NCBI RefSeq assembly: GCF_900115505.1
Contig: NZ_FOWQ01000003.1
Location: 620,001-684,000 of the forward strand
Direction of reading: 5' to 3'
DNA: 64,000 bases
From: Geodermatophilus dictyosporus
GTDB taxonomy: Bacteria; Actinomycetota; Actinomycetes; Mycobacteriales; Geodermatophilaceae
The translations under genes and the position numbers were made by a program. Under the pieces are notes generated by a model. The model did no database searches. It was not told where the DNA came from and saw only the letters and a list, made by a program, of their open reading frames with translations. Below, in pieces: positions 17,186-24,963 of this stretch. How positions within the stretch are numbered: position 1 is the stretch's first letter; each line of letters opens with the position of its first letter.

Positions 17186-18493
17186 GTGACCCCGCCAACC
17201 GTGACCCCGCCAGCCGTGACCCCGCCAGCCGTGACCCCGTCCAGCGACGACCGGGACGACGCCGAGGCCGTCGTCCGCGGCTTCCTGCGCGACGTCCGCT
17301 CGGGGGAGCGGCCCGAGCGCGCCGGCCGGTACCTGGCCGCGCGGGTCCGCGCGCACCAGGGCCGGCCGGGGGCCGAGCACGGTGTCGTGACCCGGACTCC
17401 GGAGGACTACGCCGACCACGTCCGGGACATGCTGCGCGCCCGCGGGCCGTGGACCTTCGAGGTGACCGGCGTCGAGGCGTCCGACGGGTACGTGGAGGCC
17501 CGGTGGCGGCAGGCCGGCGCGGTCGCCGCGGAGGGATCCGCTCGGCGCCGGCCGGTGGTCGAGCACGGCTGGGCCCGCTACCGCGTGCGCGACGGCCGGA
17601 TCGACGAGTACTGGATCGACGCGCGGGAGCAGGCGGCCCCGGCACCGGGCGAGGTCCTGCGGTACACCGCCTTCAGCACCGACCCCGGCGGCGGCAACCC
17701 GGCCGGCGTCGTCCTGGACGCGACCGGCATGACCGACGCGCAGATGCTGGCCACCGCCGCCGGGGTCGGCTTCTCCGAGACGGCGTTCCTCCTGCCCGGC
17801 CCGGACCCCGTCGGTGTCCGCTACTTCAGCCCGCGCGCCGAGGTGAGCTTCTGCGGGCACGCGACCATCGCCACCGCCGTGGCCGTCGCCGAGCGCTCGG
17901 GAGCCGGGCGGATGCGGCTGGCGACCGCGGCGGGGCAGGTCGAGGTGGTCACCGACCGCGCCGACGACGGGACCTGGCGGGCCACGCTCACCAGCGTGCC
18001 GCCGAGGACGGCGCCGCTGGAGGACGCCGACCTCCGGGGACTGCTGTCCGCGCTGCGCTGGTCGGAGGCCGACCTCGACCCGGGCCTGCCGCCGCGGGTC
18101 GCCTACGCGGGTGCCTGGCACCCGGTCCTGGCCGCCCGGACCCGGGCGCGGCTGCGCGACCTGGACTACGACCGGGAGGCCCTGGCCGACCTCATGGCGC
18201 GGCGCGGCTGGACGACCGTCGACCTCGTCTGGCGGCAGGACGCCACGACCTTCGTCGCGCGCAACCCGTTCCCGCCCGGGGGCGTGGTGGAGGACCCGGC
18301 CACCGGCGCGGCGGCCGCCGCGCTGGGCGGGTACCTGCGCGAGGGCGGGCACGTCGGGCTGCCCGCCGTCCTCACCGTCCGGCAGGGCGAGGACATGGGC
18401 CGGCCCAGCGTCCTCACCGTCGAGGTGCCCGAGGACCCGGGCAGCGGCATCCGGGTCAGCGGCAGCGCCGTCGCCCTGCCCGCGGCCGGCTGA
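17186..18493 (+). CDS. SnoaL-like domain fused to PhzF family isomerase
   Basis: A 435-residue two-domain protein. Residues about 20-150 look like a SnoaL/NTF2-type cone domain, ending WARYRVRDGRIDEYWID. Residues about 155-435 are a complete PhzF domain: YTAFSTDPGGGNPAGVVLD, the catalytic Glu in GFSETAFLLP, FCGHATIATA and DPATGAAAAALGGYL. PhzF proteins isomerise or epimerise small molecules. GAGGAGGAG before the GTG at 17186 fixes the likely start. The first residues come from a 15-base tandem repeat (VTPPT, VTPPA, VTPPA, VTPSS) that offers further in-frame GTGs. The fusion is unusual; the substrate is unknown. Confidence 0.82.
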   Translation: MTPPTVTPPAVTPPAVTPSSDDRDDAEAVVRGFLRDVRSGERPERAGRYLAARVRAHQGRPGAEHGVVTRTPEDYADHVRDMLRARGPWTFEVTGVEASDGYVEARWRQAGAVAAEGSARRRPVVEHGWARYRVRDGRIDEYWIDAREQAAPAPGEVLRYTAFSTDPGGGNPAGVVLDATGMTDAQMLATAAGVGFSETAFLLPGPDPVGVRYFSPRAEVSFCGHATIATAVAVAERSGAGRMRLATAAGQVEVVTDRADDGTWRATLTSVPPRTAPLEDADLRGLLSALRWSEADLDPGLPPRVAYAGAWHPVLAARTRARLRDLDYDREALADLMARRGWTTVDLVWRQDATTFVARNPFPPGGVVEDPATGAAAAALGGYLREGGHVGLPAVLTVRQGEDMGRPSVLTVEVPEDPGSGIRVSGSAVALPAAG

Positions 18494-18512
18494 GCCCGCA
18501 CGGGCGACCGGG

Positions 18513-18540
18513 GCCCGGGCCGGCAGCCGCCGGCCCGGGC
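18513..18540. terminator. Bidirectional terminator hairpin
   Basis: A perfect 12-base stem GCCCGGGCCGGC / GCCGGCCCGGGC with an AGCC loop lies in the 56-base gap between the convergent PhzF fusion and AMIN-like genes. It can stop transcription from both sides. Confidence 0.75.
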
Positions 18541-18549
18541 TCCGCTCGC

Positions 18550-19107
18550 TCACCAGCGGTGCGCCACGTCGACGACGAGCCGCGACCCGTCGCCGGGGCC
18601 GTCCAGGACCACCACCCGGAACGGCAGCCGGGCGCGGACGCCCAGGCCGACGGTGCTCTCGCCCTCGAAGGACTTCGCCCACGCGACCTGGCGGAAGGTG
18701 CTGTAGCCGGCCACGTCCACCGCCTCGGCGTCGTCGGGCGGGTCGTAGGTGGCCGCACCGCCGCCGGTGTACGCCGGGGTGTGCACCAGCACCTGCAGGT
18801 CGGCCGCCCCGCGCAGCGGGACCGGCACGCCCGAGCCGTCCTGCAGCACCTCCCGGACGTAGCGGACGTCGTAGGACACCTCGGAGGCGTCGACCCCGTC
18901 GAGGTCGAGGACCAGCCGGTCGTAGCAGGCGTGCCGCCCGGCGCGGACGTCGTCGAGGGTGCCGCCGCCGTCCTCGACGACGGACTCGGGCACCGAGCCC
19001 CACGCCGTGCTGCAACCCGGCGCGGCGGAGGCGGGCAGGACGCTGCCGGCGACGGCGGCCGCCGCGGCGGCCAGGACGACGGCGGTGCGGGTGCGGGTGG
19101 TGCTCAT
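18550..19107 (-). CDS. Secreted AMIN-like domain protein
   Basis: A 185-residue exported protein. Residues 1-28 are a signal peptide: a basic start, an Ala/Val-rich core and cleavage after ASA. The rest resembles the actinobacterial AMIN-like domain, with RLVLDLDGVDASEVSYDVRYV and VLVHTPAYTGGGAATY typical of that beta-sandwich family. There are two cysteines after the signal. AMIN domains often bind cell-envelope polymers; here the ligand is unknown. The gene converges on the PhzF fusion gene. Confidence 0.8.
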   Translation of the reverse strand: MSTTRTRTAVVLAAAAAAVAGSVLPASAAPGCSTAWGSVPESVVEDGGGTLDDVRAGRHACYDRLVLDLDGVDASEVSYDVRYVREVLQDGSGVPVPLRGAADLQVLVHTPAYTGGGAATYDPPDDAEAVDVAGYSTFRQVAWAKSFEGESTVGLGVRARLPFRVVVLDGPGDGSRLVVDVAHRW

Positions 19108-19360
19108 GGCGGGCTCCCGGGGTCAGGGGGGCAGGTGGTGCGGACGAGGAGAGAGTCCGCCCGACACGTGCCCGCCACCATGGCTCCACGTGCCCGCAGG
19201 TGCCGATCCTCCGCGCTCCCTGTCGGCACATCTCGACCAACGGAGGCGCCGGGACGGGGACACGGACCGGCACATCCCGCCACCGTCACCGGTGGGTGGC
19301 CGACCGTCACGGGACCTGTTCGCTCCCGGCGTGGTGCCCGCCCGGCCGTCGGGCGCTACC

Positions 19361-19374
19361 GTGTAAGCGTGTAA
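19361..19374. promoter_or_regulatory. Direct repeat GTGTAA-GC-GTGTAA upstream of a putative DNA-binding protein
   Basis: The hexamer GTGTAA occurs twice with an 8-base period at 19361-19366 and 19369-19374, 27 bases before the GTG at 19401. The rest of the 293-base gap (19108-19400) shows nothing else that I recognise. The A/T-rich hexamers stand out in this GC-rich DNA and could be an operator for the protein encoded next, or a -10 region. Both are inference. Confidence 0.4.
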
Positions 19375-19400
19375 TCTGCACGAGTCACGAGGAGGCCGTC

Positions 19401-20009
19401 GTGCACGGACACCACCGCTTCGCCGATCCCCCCTTCGCCCGCACGGGCGCCCCCGGCTTCCGCGGGCGCGGACCCGGCGGCCGTGGTCGCGGCGGCGAGG
19501 GCCCGCCGCCGGTCGACCGGGCCGAGGTCGCCGGCTGGTTCGCCGGGCGGCTGCCCGACGGCTGGTTCACCGGGCCGGCCGAGATCACCGTGGACCGCGA
19601 CGAGATCCTCGTCGTCGGCACGCTCGCCGAGCCCGACGCCGGCGAGGGCGACCCCACGGCCGCCCGGGCCGGGCGGATCGCCCGGTTCCGCGAGGACACC
19701 CGCGAGCAGCGCATGGCCGTCGCCGACGCCGCCCAGGCCCGCTACGGCCGCTCGGTGGCCTGGGGCGCCGCCTGCGGCGACGTCCGGGAGGTGTTCACCA
19801 ACGCCTCCGTGCCGGTCATGACCCGCCTGCGGCAGCCCGAGCGGCTGGTCCTCGACACCCTCGTCGACGCCGGGGTCGCCCGGTCCCGGTCCGAGGCCCT
19901 GGTGTGGGCGGTCCGCCTGGTCGGGCAGAACGCCGACAGCTGGCTGACCGAGCTGCGCGAGGCCATGGCCTCGGTGGAGGAGGTCCGGGCCCGCGGCCCG
20001 CAGCCGTGA
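19401..20009 (+). CDS. Uncharacterised protein with possible ribbon-helix-helix segment
   Basis: A 202-residue protein of unknown function. Residues 1-35 are Gly/Arg/Pro-rich and likely disordered. Residues 40-80 form a small beta-rich part (GWFAGRLPDGWFTGPAEITV, then EILVVGTL). The C-terminal stretch RLVLDTLVDAGVARSRSEA resembles a ribbon-helix-helix or CopG-like dimerisation motif, so DNA binding is possible. GAGGAGG lies 8 bases before the GTG at 19401. A GTGTAA direct repeat just upstream could be an autoregulatory operator. Confidence 0.75.
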   Translation: MHGHHRFADPPFARTGAPGFRGRGPGGRGRGGEGPPPVDRAEVAGWFAGRLPDGWFTGPAEITVDRDEILVVGTLAEPDAGEGDPTAARAGRIARFREDTREQRMAVADAAQARYGRSVAWGAACGDVREVFTNASVPVMTRLRQPERLVLDTLVDAGVARSRSEALVWAVRLVGQNADSWLTELREAMASVEEVRARGPQP

Positions 20010-20130
20010 GCTCTGCGCGGCTGCCGGGGTGAGCCGCTGACCGACGCGGACCGGCCGGAGGCGGGGCCGGCTGCCGGCCGGTTCCCGCTGCTCGGCCGGC
20101 GCGTCGTCCCGACCAGGGACACTGGGGGAC

Positions 20131-21384
20131 GTGCCCGCCGCTGCCGCCGTCCCCGCCGCCACCGACGTGCTCGTGGTGGGGGCCGGTCCGGCCGGGTCCG
20201 CCGCGGCCGCCTGGGCCGCCCGCGCCGGGCACGACGTCCTGCTCGCCGACGCGGCCGTGTTCCCCCGCGACAAGGCCTGCGGTGACGGCCTGACCCCGCG
20301 CGCGGTCGCCGAGCTCGACCGCCTGGGCCTGGGCGACTGGGCGCGGTCCCGCGCCCGCAACCGCGGGCTGCGCGCCGCGGGCTTCGGCCGGGTCTGGGAG
20401 CTGCCCTGGCCCGGCGGGGCCTTCCCCGACCACGGCAGCGCCGTGCCGCGCACCGAGCTCGACGCCCGCATCCGTGCCTGCGCGCTGGCGGCGGGCGCGG
20501 CGCCGCTGGAGGGCGCCCGGGCCGTCGACGTCGAGCGCGACGGCGACCGGGTCACCGGTGTGGTGTTCCAGACGGCGGGGGAGGAGACGGTCACCGTCGG
20601 CTGCCGGAGGCTGGTCGTGGCCGACGGCGTCCGGTCGCCGCTGGGCCGGGTGCTCGGTCGCGAGTGGCACCGCGACACCGCCTACGGCGTCGCCGCCCGC
20701 GGCTACGCGCGCTCGGGCCGGGCGGACGACGAGTGGATCTCCTCGCACCTGGAGCTGCGCGGCGCCGAGGGCGAGCTGCTCTCGGGTTACGGCTGGGTGT
20801 TCCCGCTGGGCGCCGGGGCCGGGCAGGTGAACATCGGCGTCGGCACGCTGGCCACCGCCCGCCGTCCGGCCGGGGTGGCGCTCAAGTCGCTGCTGGAGGT
20901 GTACGCCGACGCCCGCCGGGAGGACTGGCGGCTGGAGGGGCCGGTCGAGGCGCCCGCGTCGGCGCTGCTGCCCATGGGCGGGGCGGTGTCCGGCGTGGCC
21001 GGGCGCAACTGGGCGCTGGTGGGCGACGCGGCCGGCTGCGTGAACCCGCTCAACGGCGAGGGCATCGACTACGGGCTGGAGACCGGGCGCACCGTCGTCG
21101 ACCTGTTCGGCTCCGGCGACTGGTCGCGGGCCTGGCCGGCCACGCTGCGGGAGCACTACGGCGAGGCGTTCTCCGTCGCCCGCCGGCTGGCCGGGCTGCT
21201 CACCGTCCCGCGCTTCCTGCCCGCGGCCGGGCCGGTCGGCATGCGCTCCCGGGCGCTGATGACGGTGGCGCTGCGGGTGATGGGCAACCTGGTCACCGAC
21301 GAGGACCGCGACCTCGTCGCCCGCGCCTGGCGCACCGCCGGCCGCGTCTCCCGCCGGTTCGACGACCGCCCCCTGTTCGCCTGA
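20131..21384 (+). CDS. Geranylgeranyl reductase family flavoprotein (menaquinone reductase-like)
   Basis: A 417-residue FAD-dependent enzyme that saturates isoprenoid double bonds. The N-terminal dinucleotide-binding motif is VVGAGPAGSAAAAWAARAGH, followed by the family motif FPRDKACGDGL. A second FAD motif, ALVGDAAGCVNPLNGEGIDYG, lies near residue 300. The actinobacterial relatives include MenJ, which reduces one bond of the menaquinone side chain (M. tuberculosis Rv0561c), so a respiratory role is likely. GTG at 20131 is the start. Confidence 0.9.
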   Translation: MPAAAAVPAATDVLVVGAGPAGSAAAAWAARAGHDVLLADAAVFPRDKACGDGLTPRAVAELDRLGLGDWARSRARNRGLRAAGFGRVWELPWPGGAFPDHGSAVPRTELDARIRACALAAGAAPLEGARAVDVERDGDRVTGVVFQTAGEETVTVGCRRLVVADGVRSPLGRVLGREWHRDTAYGVAARGYARSGRADDEWISSHLELRGAEGELLSGYGWVFPLGAGAGQVNIGVGTLATARRPAGVALKSLLEVYADARREDWRLEGPVEAPASALLPMGGAVSGVAGRNWALVGDAAGCVNPLNGEGIDYGLETGRTVVDLFGSGDWSRAWPATLREHYGEAFSVARRLAGLLTVPRFLPAAGPVGMRSRALMTVALRVMGNLVTDEDRDLVARAWRTAGRVSRRFDDRPLFA

Positions 21385-21391
21385 CCGGTCC

Positions 21392-21413
21392 GGGCACGTC
21401 CGCGGACGTGCCC
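21392..21413. terminator. Bidirectional terminator, 22-base perfect palindrome
   Basis: GGGCACGTCCG followed directly by its reverse complement CGGACGTGCCC fills the 31-base gap between the convergent reductase and hemolysin III genes. As RNA it would form a hairpin with a few unpaired bases at the tip, on either strand. Confidence 0.7.
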
Positions 21414-21415
21414 GC

Positions 21416-22231
21416 TCAGCCGACGAAGGGCGAGTTGTACATCGCGAAGTAGACGGCGATGTAGTGGCAGATCGCGGCCACGATGGTCATCGCGTGGAAG
21501 ACCTCGTGGTAGCCGAAGACACCGGGCACCGGGTTGGGCCACCGGACGGCGTAGGCCACCCCGCCGAGGGTGTAGAGCAGCCCCCCGACCGCGAGCAGCA
21601 CCAGCGAGGTGACGCCGGCGATGTGCAGGATGTCGGTGAGGATGAAGACGGCGACCCAGCCGAGGCCCACGTAGAGCGGGACGCCCAGCCAGCGCGGCGC
21701 CGTCGGCCAGGTGAGCTTGAGGCAGACGCCGGCCAGCGCCCCCGCCCAGACACCGACGAGCACCCAGTAGCCGGTGGGCTGGTCGACGGCGAGCAGCGAG
21801 AACGGCGTGTACGTGCCCGCGATGAACAGGAAGATCATCGAGTGGTCGAGCCGCTTCATGAGCTTCCAGCCGCGCGGTGACCAGCGCCGCCGGTGGTAGA
21901 GCGCGCTGATGCCGAACAGGCCGCAGATCGTCAGGCAGTAGACGGCCACGGAGAACCCGGCGCGGGCGCCGAGCACCGAGCCGAGCGGGACCAGCACGGC
22001 GCCGGCGACGATCGCGCCGAAGAAGGCGAACAGGTGCAGCCAGCCGCGCATCCGCGGGCGGGTGTCGGGGTGCTCCCAGTCGCCGTCGGCGAAGTCCTCG
22101 GCGGTCCAGGTCCGATCGACCTGCTGGCCCTCGCCGAGGACGGTGGCGACGGCGGGGCCGCGCGGGGCCTCGATCTCGGCCCCGTCGGCCTGCACCCGGA
22201 CCGGCTCGCGGGCGTCAGGAGCACCGGTCAT
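21416..22231 (-). CDS. Hemolysin III family membrane protein (TrhA)
   Basis: A 271-residue seven-helix membrane protein of the hemolysin III / PAQR-related family. The conserved signature residues are present: SALYHRRRW after helix 2, RLDHSMIFLFIAGTYTPF in helix 3, and EVFHAMTIVAAICHYIAV in the last helix, whose His residues could bind zinc. The N-terminal 60 residues form a soluble extension. Bacterial members are linked to membrane energetics and lipid homeostasis; the hemolysin name is historical. Next to uppS it keeps the mycobacterial order (Rv1085c/Rv1086, from memory). Confidence 0.92.
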   Translation of the reverse strand: MTGAPDAREPVRVQADGAEIEAPRGPAVATVLGEGQQVDRTWTAEDFADGDWEHPDTRPRMRGWLHLFAFFGAIVAGAVLVPLGSVLGARAGFSVAVYCLTICGLFGISALYHRRRWSPRGWKLMKRLDHSMIFLFIAGTYTPFSLLAVDQPTGYWVLVGVWAGALAGVCLKLTWPTAPRWLGVPLYVGLGWVAVFILTDILHIAGVTSLVLLAVGGLLYTLGGVAYAVRWPNPVPGVFGYHEVFHAMTIVAAICHYIAVYFAMYNSPFVG

Positions 22232-22367
22232 GTGCCGAGGTTACGGAGCGCCGGGGAGGGCTGCACCGTCGGCGAGCTGTGAGCTCCCCGGCACCCGGCC
22301 GGCTCCGGGACCCGGCGCGCCGGGACGGCTGCGGAACGTGTCCGGCCGGGGGCCTACTGTGTCCTGC

Positions 22368-23147
22368 GTGGGGGCGCGTCAGTGGGCACGCGACGTCCTG
22401 ACGCAGCTCTACGAGCGGCGTCTGGCGCGGCAGCTGGTCGGTGCCGACGTCCCCCGCCACGTCGGGGCGATCATCGACGGCAACCGGCGCTGGGCCCGGG
22501 CCACCGGCCTGCTCGACCCCAACGCCGGGCACCGCCGCGGCGCCGACCGCATCGCCTCCTTCCTCGGCTGGTGCGACGAGGCCGGCGTCGAGGTGGTCAC
22601 CCTCTTCCTCCTCTCCACCGACAACCTCTCCCGGCCCGAGCCGGAGCTGACGCCGCTGCTGCGGATCATCGAGGGCGTCGCCGAGGACCTCTCCGCGCCC
22701 GACCGGCGCTGGCAGCTGCGGCCGGTGGGCGCGCTCGAGCTGCTGCCGGCCGAGACCGTCGCCGTGCTCAAGGAGGCCGAGGAGGTCACCCGCGGCCGCC
22801 CGGGTGCCCACGTCAACCTCGCCGTCGGGTACGGGGGGCGGCGGGAGATCGCCGACGCCGTCCGCTCCCTGCTGGCCGAGCACGCCAGCCGGGGGACGAC
22901 GCTCGACGAGCTCGTCGGCGTGCTCGACGTCGAGCACATCGCCGAGCACCTCTACACCCGCGGCCAGCCCGACCCCGACCTGGTGATCCGCACCAGCGGC
23001 GAGCAGCGCCTGTCGGGCTTCCTGCTCTGGCAGACGGCGCACTCGGAGTTCCACTTCACCGACGTCTACTGGCCCGACTTCCGCCGCGTCGACTTCCTCC
23101 GGGCGTTGCGTGCCTACGCTGCACGCCACCGCCGCTTCGGTGGCTGA
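22368..23147 (+). CDS. uppS: Short-chain cis-prenyltransferase (isoprenyl diphosphate synthase)
   Basis: A 259-residue UppS-family enzyme. AIIDGNRRWARA near residue 37 carries the catalytic Asp and the diphosphate-binding Asn-Arg-Arg. TLFLLSTDNLSRP and the C-terminal DLVIRTSGEQRLSGFLLWQ complete the family motifs. The position beside hemolysin III and phoH2 matches the mycobacterial short Z-farnesyl diphosphate synthase (Rv1086), which starts decaprenyl phosphate synthesis. That function is therefore preferred over full undecaprenyl synthesis, but not proven. GTG at 22368 is chosen; GTG at 22359 is in frame. Confidence 0.88.
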   Translation: MGARQWARDVLTQLYERRLARQLVGADVPRHVGAIIDGNRRWARATGLLDPNAGHRRGADRIASFLGWCDEAGVEVVTLFLLSTDNLSRPEPELTPLLRIIEGVAEDLSAPDRRWQLRPVGALELLPAETVAVLKEAEEVTRGRPGAHVNLAVGYGGRREIADAVRSLLAEHASRGTTLDELVGVLDVEHIAEHLYTRGQPDPDLVIRTSGEQRLSGFLLWQTAHSEFHFTDVYWPDFRRVDFLRALRAYAARHRRFGG

Positions 23148-23160
23148 GAGACTGGCGCCC

Positions 23161-24378
23161 ATGGCAGCCGGCGCGGTCGACGTCCCCCTCGAGTACGTCC
23201 GGCTGGGTCTGCGCTTCGACCGCCTGGAGGCCGGGTTCGTCGACGCCTACACCGGTGAGAAGCGGATCCGCGCGGAGGTGGAGAGCGAGCCGGCGCCCAC
23301 GCCGCAGGGCCTGCGCGACCAGGCGCGGGCGCTGCTGCAGGAGCTCGAGGTCTCCGGGCTGCCCGCCGACCGGGCCGGCTTCGTCCGCGGCCAGCTCACC
23401 GGGCTGGAGTGCAGCGCGCGGAAGATGAGCGGCGAGCCGGTGGCCTTCCTCGACGAGGTGCGCAGCTACTTCCAGGTCGACCTCACCCTCGGCGACCCGG
23501 CCGACTACGCCGCCGTGCACGCCGAGCTCGACACGCTGCTGCCCGGCGAGGGCACGCTCGCCGAGCGGTACGCCGCGCACCGCCGCCGCGAGGAGTGCCC
23601 GCCGCAGCGGCTGGGCGAGGCCGTGCACGCGCTGTCCAGCGCGCTGCGCGACCGGGTCCGCGGCCGCTACGGCCTGCCCGAGGCCGAGACGGTGCGCTAC
23701 GAGATCGTCACCGACAAGCCGTGGTCGGGCTTCAACTACTACGAGGGCGACTACCGGTCGCGGGTCGCGATCAACGCCGACCTGCCGCACCGGCTCAGCC
23801 AGCTGCCGCACCTGGTGGCCCACGAGTCCTACCCCGGCCACCACACCGAGCACTGCCGCAAGGAGCGCGGGCTCGTGGAGCGGGCCGGGCACCTCGAGCA
23901 CACCGTCTTCCTGGTCAACACCCCCGAGTGCCTGATGGCCGAGGGGCTGGCCGACCTCGGCGTCGACGCCTCGATCGGTGCGGGCTGGGGGCCGTGGGCC
24001 GCCGACGTGCTCGGCGACCTCGGGCTGCGCTTCGACGGGCACCTCGCCGAGCGGATCGCCGCGGCCGCCGCCCCGCTGAACCGGGTGCGCCAGGACGCCG
24101 CCGTCCTGCTGCACGACCGCGGCGCCGACGCCGACGAGGTGGCCGCCTACATCCGGCGCTGGTCGCTGGTCAGCACCGAGCGTGCCCGCCAGCAGCTGCG
24201 CTTCCTCACCCACCCGCTGTGGCGGGCCTACATCACCACCTACGTGGAGGGCTACGACCTGCTGCACCGCTGGCTGGCGGCCCGGCCGGCCGGGCAGGAC
24301 GTCGCCGACCGCTTCGTCCGCCTGCTCGACGAGCCGCTGACGCCGGCCGTCGTCACCGCCGAGCTGCCGGCCGGCTGA
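23161..24378 (+). CDS. DUF885-like putative zinc peptidase
   Basis: A 405-residue protein resembling the DUF885 family, whose members look like M1/M3-type metallopeptidases. VAHESYPGHHTEHC near residue 222 gives the two zinc histidines and catalytic Glu (HE-x-x-PGHH form). ECLMAEGLAD about 35 residues later would give the Glu ligand. No signal peptide is seen. The start ATG at 23161 has GAGAG upstream. GTG at 23140 would overlap the uppS stop and is also possible. The substrate is unknown. Confidence 0.8.
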   Translation: MAAGAVDVPLEYVRLGLRFDRLEAGFVDAYTGEKRIRAEVESEPAPTPQGLRDQARALLQELEVSGLPADRAGFVRGQLTGLECSARKMSGEPVAFLDEVRSYFQVDLTLGDPADYAAVHAELDTLLPGEGTLAERYAAHRRREECPPQRLGEAVHALSSALRDRVRGRYGLPEAETVRYEIVTDKPWSGFNYYEGDYRSRVAINADLPHRLSQLPHLVAHESYPGHHTEHCRKERGLVERAGHLEHTVFLVNTPECLMAEGLADLGVDASIGAGWGPWAADVLGDLGLRFDGHLAERIAAAAAPLNRVRQDAAVLLHDRGADADEVAAYIRRWSLVSTERARQQLRFLTHPLWRAYITTYVEGYDLLHRWLAARPAGQDVADRFVRLLDEPLTPAVVTAELPAG

Positions 24379-24382
24379 GCCC

Positions 24383-24721
24383 GTGTCCCGCCGCGATCCG
24401 GGGGAGGCCCGCGTCCTGGGGCTGTGGACGGCGGGCTGGCTGTTCGCGCTGCTGTCGGCCGGGATCCTCCGCTTCGGCGACCTCTCGGTGCAGTGGCCGG
24501 TGCTGCTGGTGCCCGTGCTCTGGGGGGCGGTGGCGCTGCGGCCGCGGCGCCGGGCCCGGGCCCGCGGGCGGCAGGCGTACGACGAGGCCGACGACGACCT
24601 GCGGGGTTGGCCGCCGCGCGACGACGTCCCGCCCCCCGGCCGGCCCGCGCCGACCCGGGAGATGCCGGCGTCCTGGCAGCAGCCGTGGCCGCCGGGCACC
24701 CGGGACCGCCGCCGCGGCTGA
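24383..24721 (+). CDS. Small membrane protein of unknown function
   Basis: A 112-residue protein, GTG start 4 bases after the DUF885 stop, so probably in the same transcript. Residues about 12-50 form two hydrophobic segments ([20 protein letters not shown] and [15 protein letters not shown]). An Arg-rich patch and a Pro-rich, charged tail follow and should be cytoplasmic. I do not recognise a family. Confidence 0.65.
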   Translation: MSRRDPGEARVLGLWTAGWLFALLSAGILRFGDLSVQWPVLLVPVLWGAVALRPRRRARARGRQAYDEADDDLRGWPPRDDVPPPGRPAPTREMPASWQQPWPPGTRDRRRG

Positions 24722-24819
24722 CCCCGACGGGTGGGGCGGCTGGGACCGGTGGTCCCTCCGACGGAGGACACGCCTCCCGCCCGTCATGTGACCGTCACCT
24801 CCCCGCTCTAGCGTCCGGG

Positions 24820-24920
24820 GTGGACGACGGGCCCGTCCCGCCGTCCACGGGAGGCCCGGTTGGTGCTGACGAGTTCGTCGACCTGGGGGCCGGTGCCCGG
24901 CCCCTGTGCCGGGGCCCGGC
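24820..24920 (+). promoter_or_regulatory. Structured leader of the PIN-PhoH gene
   Basis: The 242 bases between 24722 and the PIN-PhoH start contain four compact inverted repeats. They are GTGGACG (24820-24826) with CGTCCAC (24842-24848); GACGA/TCGTC at 24869-24880; GGGGCCGG/CCGGCCCC with a 3-base loop at 24886-24904; and GCCGGG/CCCGGC at 24908-24920. The high GC makes chance hairpins common, but their density exceeds that of other gaps here. No known riboswitch was recognised. Confidence 0.35.
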
Positions 24921-24963
24921 CACCTTCGAGCCGGGGCGCGCCGCGCCCGTCGGGAGAGAATCC

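Noticed and set aside
21416-22231. Hemolysin III as a virulence toxin
   Set aside because: The family name is historical; the protein is a seven-helix membrane protein in a housekeeping neighbourhood.
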